A program made the position numbers and the translations under genes. The notes beneath the pieces are model-generated. The model was not told the DNA's origin. It saw only the letters and a list, made by a program, of their open reading frames with translations, and did not search any database. From Auanema rhodensis (Eukaryota; Nematoda; Chromadorea; Rhabditida; Rhabditidae): a stretch of 64,000 bases of DNA. The stretch covers positions 7,326,131-7,390,130 of the forward strand of contig OZ059894.1 of NCBI GenBank assembly GCA_964057225.1, read 5' to 3'. Shown piece by piece: positions 59,951 through 64,000 of the stretch (position 1 is its first letter; each line of letters opens with the position of its first letter).

Positions 59951-62140
59951 ATGATGTTTCAGCTTCTGTTACTGTTTTTCTACGGCTTCATACAGCTGGG
60001 TATGTCATATTCAACACATCTACAATGGTGTTTGAAATGAACATTTAAGCTTCATTTCCTCCATTTTTTGGTTTTTTTCCGAATTTTTTCCCGTTTTTTC
60101 AGCTAAGGCACAAGATTCTTCTTCTTTGTGTCCAAACGTGACAGGATGGACTTTCAATCATGAATCTAGTACATGCTTTTTCTTAGGAGACACATTAGTT
60201 AATCATGATGAAGCTCAAGCTTTCTGTGCGAGCAAAGGAGGTATTCTAGCTGAAATTCGTGATAAGTATCATCATAGCGAACTCATAAGTCAGTCTGATT
60301 ATATTGAGCATTCATGGATTCATCTTACATAACTTCAGAATCATCTCAACCACTGTTCGTCCCACCATGGACGGGCGCAAAACGCGGTGTAGACAAGTTC
60401 ACATGGCCTGATGGAACTGATATTGGGAATTACTGGGGATTAGGTACAACGATTTTTCAAAATATCAATAGCATACTGAACATAGTTAATGAAAATGAAA
60501 GAATAAATTAAGGAGAACCCAGTAAAAACGGTGATTGTACAGTATTCCGTGTTCCCTTAAATGTGAACGATTCTGGTTTAACAACAGCCCCATGCTCTGA
60601 TATTCAGTACCCGCTTTGTACATATCGACCAAAAATGTAAATAATACAAAAATCTTGTAGCATAATCAGTTTACTTGAATGTGTTTTTGCAAATTTTCAA
60701 AGATTAATTCGGTCTATGAAGATAATATTTCAGCTGTGAGGGTGTGGTCACAATTCAAGGTGAATCAGGAACGTTCACAAGTCCAAATTATCCAAATAAT
60801 TATTATAATGATGTAACCTGTGTTTGGCTTCTCGTTGGTAAGAATATTCAGTAGAAGTGTATATCTTCATGATGTTGTAGCTCCTGTAAATACTTCATTC
60901 ATTAGTTTGATATTCGATGATTATGATGTTCATGGATATCCTGATTATATTATTTTATATGAAGGAAATACGACAGATACCAGAAATTATATTCATTAGT
61001 GAGTTTGAAAAGAAAAAAATATTTTTTCTCATAAATTATATGAAATAATTAATTTTAATTTTATTATTTTTCAGTTACCTTGGACATGATCTATCAGAAA
61101 AAAACACTTATGATTCAATTGGAAATATGATGACAGTACTATTCCGTACTGATGCTAATGCTCCAAATAAAGGTTTCAAAGCTTCGTTCATAGCTGTGTA
61201 AGAAATGATTGAATCAACTTCACATAATACTATTTTAGTCCAAATTATCCGGAAATTCGACAAACTGGAACATCTGGAGATATTACTTCACTTAACTATC
61301 CAAATAATTATCCTGATCTAGTTCATCAGAATTATTACATAGAAGGACCACCTGGAACTTTAGTTAGATCATATACATAAATCTTTTAATTTTTATTTTT
61401 CGTCAGATTTCAATTCAAATAGATGATTTCAATACTGAACCTAATGTTGACAGAGTCGATATGTATTGTCAAGCAGAACCAGATAGTGATGAAAGAATTC
61501 TATTAATGAGGTAAGAAATCATTTAACTTATCTTATATATCTTACAAACTTTAACAAACTTTAATAAACCTCAAAAACTTCAACCAACCTCGACAAACCT
61601 TAACAAACTTTATCAAACCTTAAGAAACTTTAAGAAACCTTAACAAACCTCAAGAAACCTTAACAAACTTTAACAAACCTTAACAAACCTCAACAAACCT
61701 CAAGAAACTTTAACAAACTGTAACAAACTTTAACAAACCTTAACAAACCTTAAGAAACTTTAACAAACCTCAACAAACCTCAACAAACCTCAACAAACTT
61801 CAACAAACCTCAACAAACTTCAACAAACCTCAACAAACCTCAAGAAACTTTAACAAACTGTAACAAACTTTAACAAACCTTAACAAACCTTAACAAACCT
61901 TAAGAAACTTTAACAAACCTTAACAAACCTCAACAAACCTCCTTTTCTTTTTTCAAACTTTTTATAAAACTATGAATTTAAAATTTTTTAATTTTTTTCA
62001 GTGCGTCTGGTCACATTTTTGCACATAACTTAACAGCAGGTAGTGAAAAAGTTTGGATGACATTCCGATCAGATAGAAATATCAATCTTAGTGGTTTTCA
62101 TATGAAATGGATTGCGTATGAAGATGACAGTCATGCTTAA
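59951..62140 (+). CDS. Secreted C-type lectin-CUB-CUB protein B' (right arm)
   Basis: Exons 59951-59999, 60103-60288, 60339-60443, 60513-60636, 60734-60837, 60881-60998, 61075-61197, 61239-61362, 61407-61510 and 62002-62140. The 391-residue product is the same as lectin B. The only sizeable difference from B is the last intron, which is 140 bp longer because of decamer repeat units. Exon 4 starts after an ATTAAG acceptor, weaker than the TTTTCAG seen elsewhere. Confidence 0.91.
61544..61943. repeat. Intronic decamer repeat, about 40 units
   Basis: Units ACAAACCTTA, ACAAACCTCA and ACAAACTTTA in the last intron of lectin B'. It is exactly 140 bp (14 units) longer than the left-arm tract. Confidence 0.93.
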
Positions 62141-62669
62141 TTTGTATTTTTTTTGTTTTTTTTTATTTGCAATCAAATATAAGATAAATAATAACAACAA
62201 CAACAATATGTTGTGTGAAATATAATATTTCAAGTTCGAATTATATGGATATATCAATTATCTTTCTCATGTATTCTTTTTCTTTTTGTTTTTCAACAAT
62301 ATTTTGAAAAAGAAAATGAAAATTTTATTGTAAATAACAAGATTCAGTCTTTTGCTACTTTAATTCAAACAATCACACACTGATGAGAGTTTGTATCATG
62401 CTAGCTTTCGGAAAGCGGATTCCTTTTCACGGCCATGTTGATGTTGAAGAGATCGAGAATTTGAGATCCAAAAAGGCGTTGTTGATGATGAGTATGGCGA
62501 TCAAATATCAGAGAAATGAACAAATATGTTTAAGATTACAACTTGTTATATAAGTAAAAAAATGTATATGTTATTATGAAAATCCAAAAAAAAAGAAAAA
62601 TGCTGATGAGATCATGAAATTAATGCCAGGGTTATTTTTTACATTTGCATTTATCATGTTATTGTAGGC

Positions 62670-63070
62670 CTACTTGCCACCCCAACTATAACCAAGATCA
62701 ATCCATTTCTGATTCGGCATTTTGCGCAAAGGATGAAGCATATTCATAATATTTTCATTTGTCTAAAATTAGAAAATTATTATTAATTGAAAGATATAAA
62801 ACTAAATCATACTAAAGAATCATGTCGCTTGAACATATTGCTGTCTGGCCAATTTATTTGATTGTAATCAGGCATAAGCTCATATTGAGATGACGATAAC
62901 ACTAAAAAGAAAAAAGTGAAAAATAAAATTCATAACAATAAACGAAACAAAAATTTTTCGTAACTATTTGTATTGTTGGCTGCAATCAATTTTAATTTAC
63001 CTTGTTTAGGAACAGATTTTGCAGAAGCAACTTGAATGCACAATGCTATGAAAAGAGTTGTTCCAAACAT
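62670..63070 (-). CDS. Candidate amidated peptide precursor
   Basis: Exons 63001-63070, 62813-62901 and 62670-62762 encode 83 residues with matching phases. The signal peptide is MFGTTLFIALCIQVASA. The mature part contains MFKRHDS, a Lys-Arg pair usable by proprotein convertases. It ends with MPNQKWIDLGYSWGGK, where the final Gly-Lys would be trimmed and amidated to give a Trp-Gly-amide end. There are no cysteines. The overall form (short, secreted, dibasic site, terminal Gly-Lys) is that of a nematode neuropeptide-like protein. I do not recognise the family. Confidence 0.75.
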
Positions 63071-64000
63071 TGTCTGCCACATCATATGTCAGATAGGAAA
63101 CTGAAACTTTTGTTATATTTAAGTATCGAATTGAAAAGAAACAAAACATTTTTTTTGCTTCGTCTTAAAGCTCTTTTCAAAACGAAAAAAATCAATGTAT
63201 GTGTAAGAAATAAATGAATGAATGATATACAAGTTCAATCATACATATAATAATTAACGAATTCACACAACTAATCTGGGAATAAAACTAAAAACTAAAG
63301 CATTGTCAGAGCAAAGAAGTATGTTGGTTCATTTTGTTTCAACTATAAATGAGAAAAGGAGAACTTCAAAATTAAAATTTTTATGGCTATTGTCTTTTCT
63401 TGCAGTGGATTTGTCAGTGAACTTCATAAACCTCGAAAAAAAGAGTAGCCAAAGGAGGCAATTAGAAAAGAAGCCCAATTAAGATTCTTGTTTGTATGAC
63501 ACCAACTACTGGAAAAAAAGTATCGGATCGAAAGATGTTCAAGTAATTGAAACGAGTTCTGAGAATACTTTGTGAGCTCAATCAATTCCAAGAAAGAAAA
63601 TTGTTGAATTTTGAAAATAAAAAATTGTTCCTATCTTGTGTGAAAATGTGAAAAAAAAATGAAAAAAAGATTATTTTTGAATGGCATCTACTGTAAATTT
63701 TGCAAGTTATAGAGACAATTGAAAAATGAAGAGCTTGTATCACTTATGTTATATTGTAAACGAGACGTAAAAACCAAAGGATGTTTTTAGAATTTATTAA
63801 TCCCTCCCATCCTGGCTGTCAGTCTCCACCTCTTTTTTTCTCCCTCCTCCCATAAATTACATCGTCACAAATACTGAAAACAACTATATTAAAAATGGAA
63901 AACATTAAAAGTATATAAAGAATATTGAAGAAAAAAATTGTATGAAACACAAATAGATATAAGTAGAATTTTGCGTGTTAACTATGGAAAAAGTATATTA
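63071..64000. other. Right end of window, no gene seen
   Basis: AT-rich DNA upstream of the peptide gene. I see no exon with splice support and no further repeat. Confidence 0.5.

Larger units (their letters stand above)
55361..62194. repeat. Right arm of large inverted duplication
   Basis: 6834 bp, the mirror of 43710-50402. Inner edge: the match ends at AACTAAAGCT (55361). Outer edge: it ends at ATAAATAATAA (62194), after which unique CAACAACAACAA begins. I see no transposon ends or target duplications at the four edges. Confidence 0.93.

Overview
The window is a stretch of AT-rich animal nuclear DNA, most likely from a nematode. The genes have many short (about 45-60 bp) GT-AG introns with TTTTCAG-like acceptors. 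The gene content also fits: secreted TIL-type protease inhibitors, C-type lectin/CUB proteins, ShK-domain proteins and small secreted peptides. The species cannot be named from the sequence. All gene models below were joined by hand across splice sites and checked for reading-frame phase.

Positions 1-122 hold the last exon of a ChaC-like gamma-glutamylcyclotransferase. From about 835 to 19250 lies a tandem array of ten secreted TIL inhibitor genes on the + strand. Two alternating types form five pairs (a1-b1 to a5-b5) on units of 3.3-4.7 kb. Pairs 1-4 are nearly identical. The array shows a Leu/Arg switch at the predicted reactive-site residue, a gene with two TIL domains made by a 278-bp internal duplication, and chimeric copies. 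From 19250 to 26250 there is no convincing gene.

Positions 26264-31224 encode a rhodopsin-class peptide-receptor-like GPCR (+, 10 exons). After a gap of about 6 kb, 37539-40472 encodes a PiT-family sodium/phosphate cotransporter (+, 8 exons). On the - strand, 41246-43168 and 43764-45813 are two paralogous secreted C-type lectin-CUB-CUB genes that share a 285-bp identical patch, followed by a glutamine synthetase gene (46529-48471).

The second lectin gene, the glutamine synthetase and their flank (43710-50402) recur as an almost perfect inverted copy at 55361-62194. The 5-kb spacer between the arms holds a secreted three-ShK-domain protein (- strand) and a Tyr/Asn-rich secreted peptide gene (+ strand). 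At the right end (62670-63070, - strand) is a small peptide precursor with a Lys-Arg site and a C-terminal Gly-Gly-Lys.

The lectin, ShK, TIL and small-peptide genes are secreted factors of the kind nematodes use in defence, gut and surface functions. The receptor, phosphate transporter and glutamine synthetase are ordinary cellular genes. No operon is evident. The strongest themes are recent local duplication, gene conversion and exon rearrangement.
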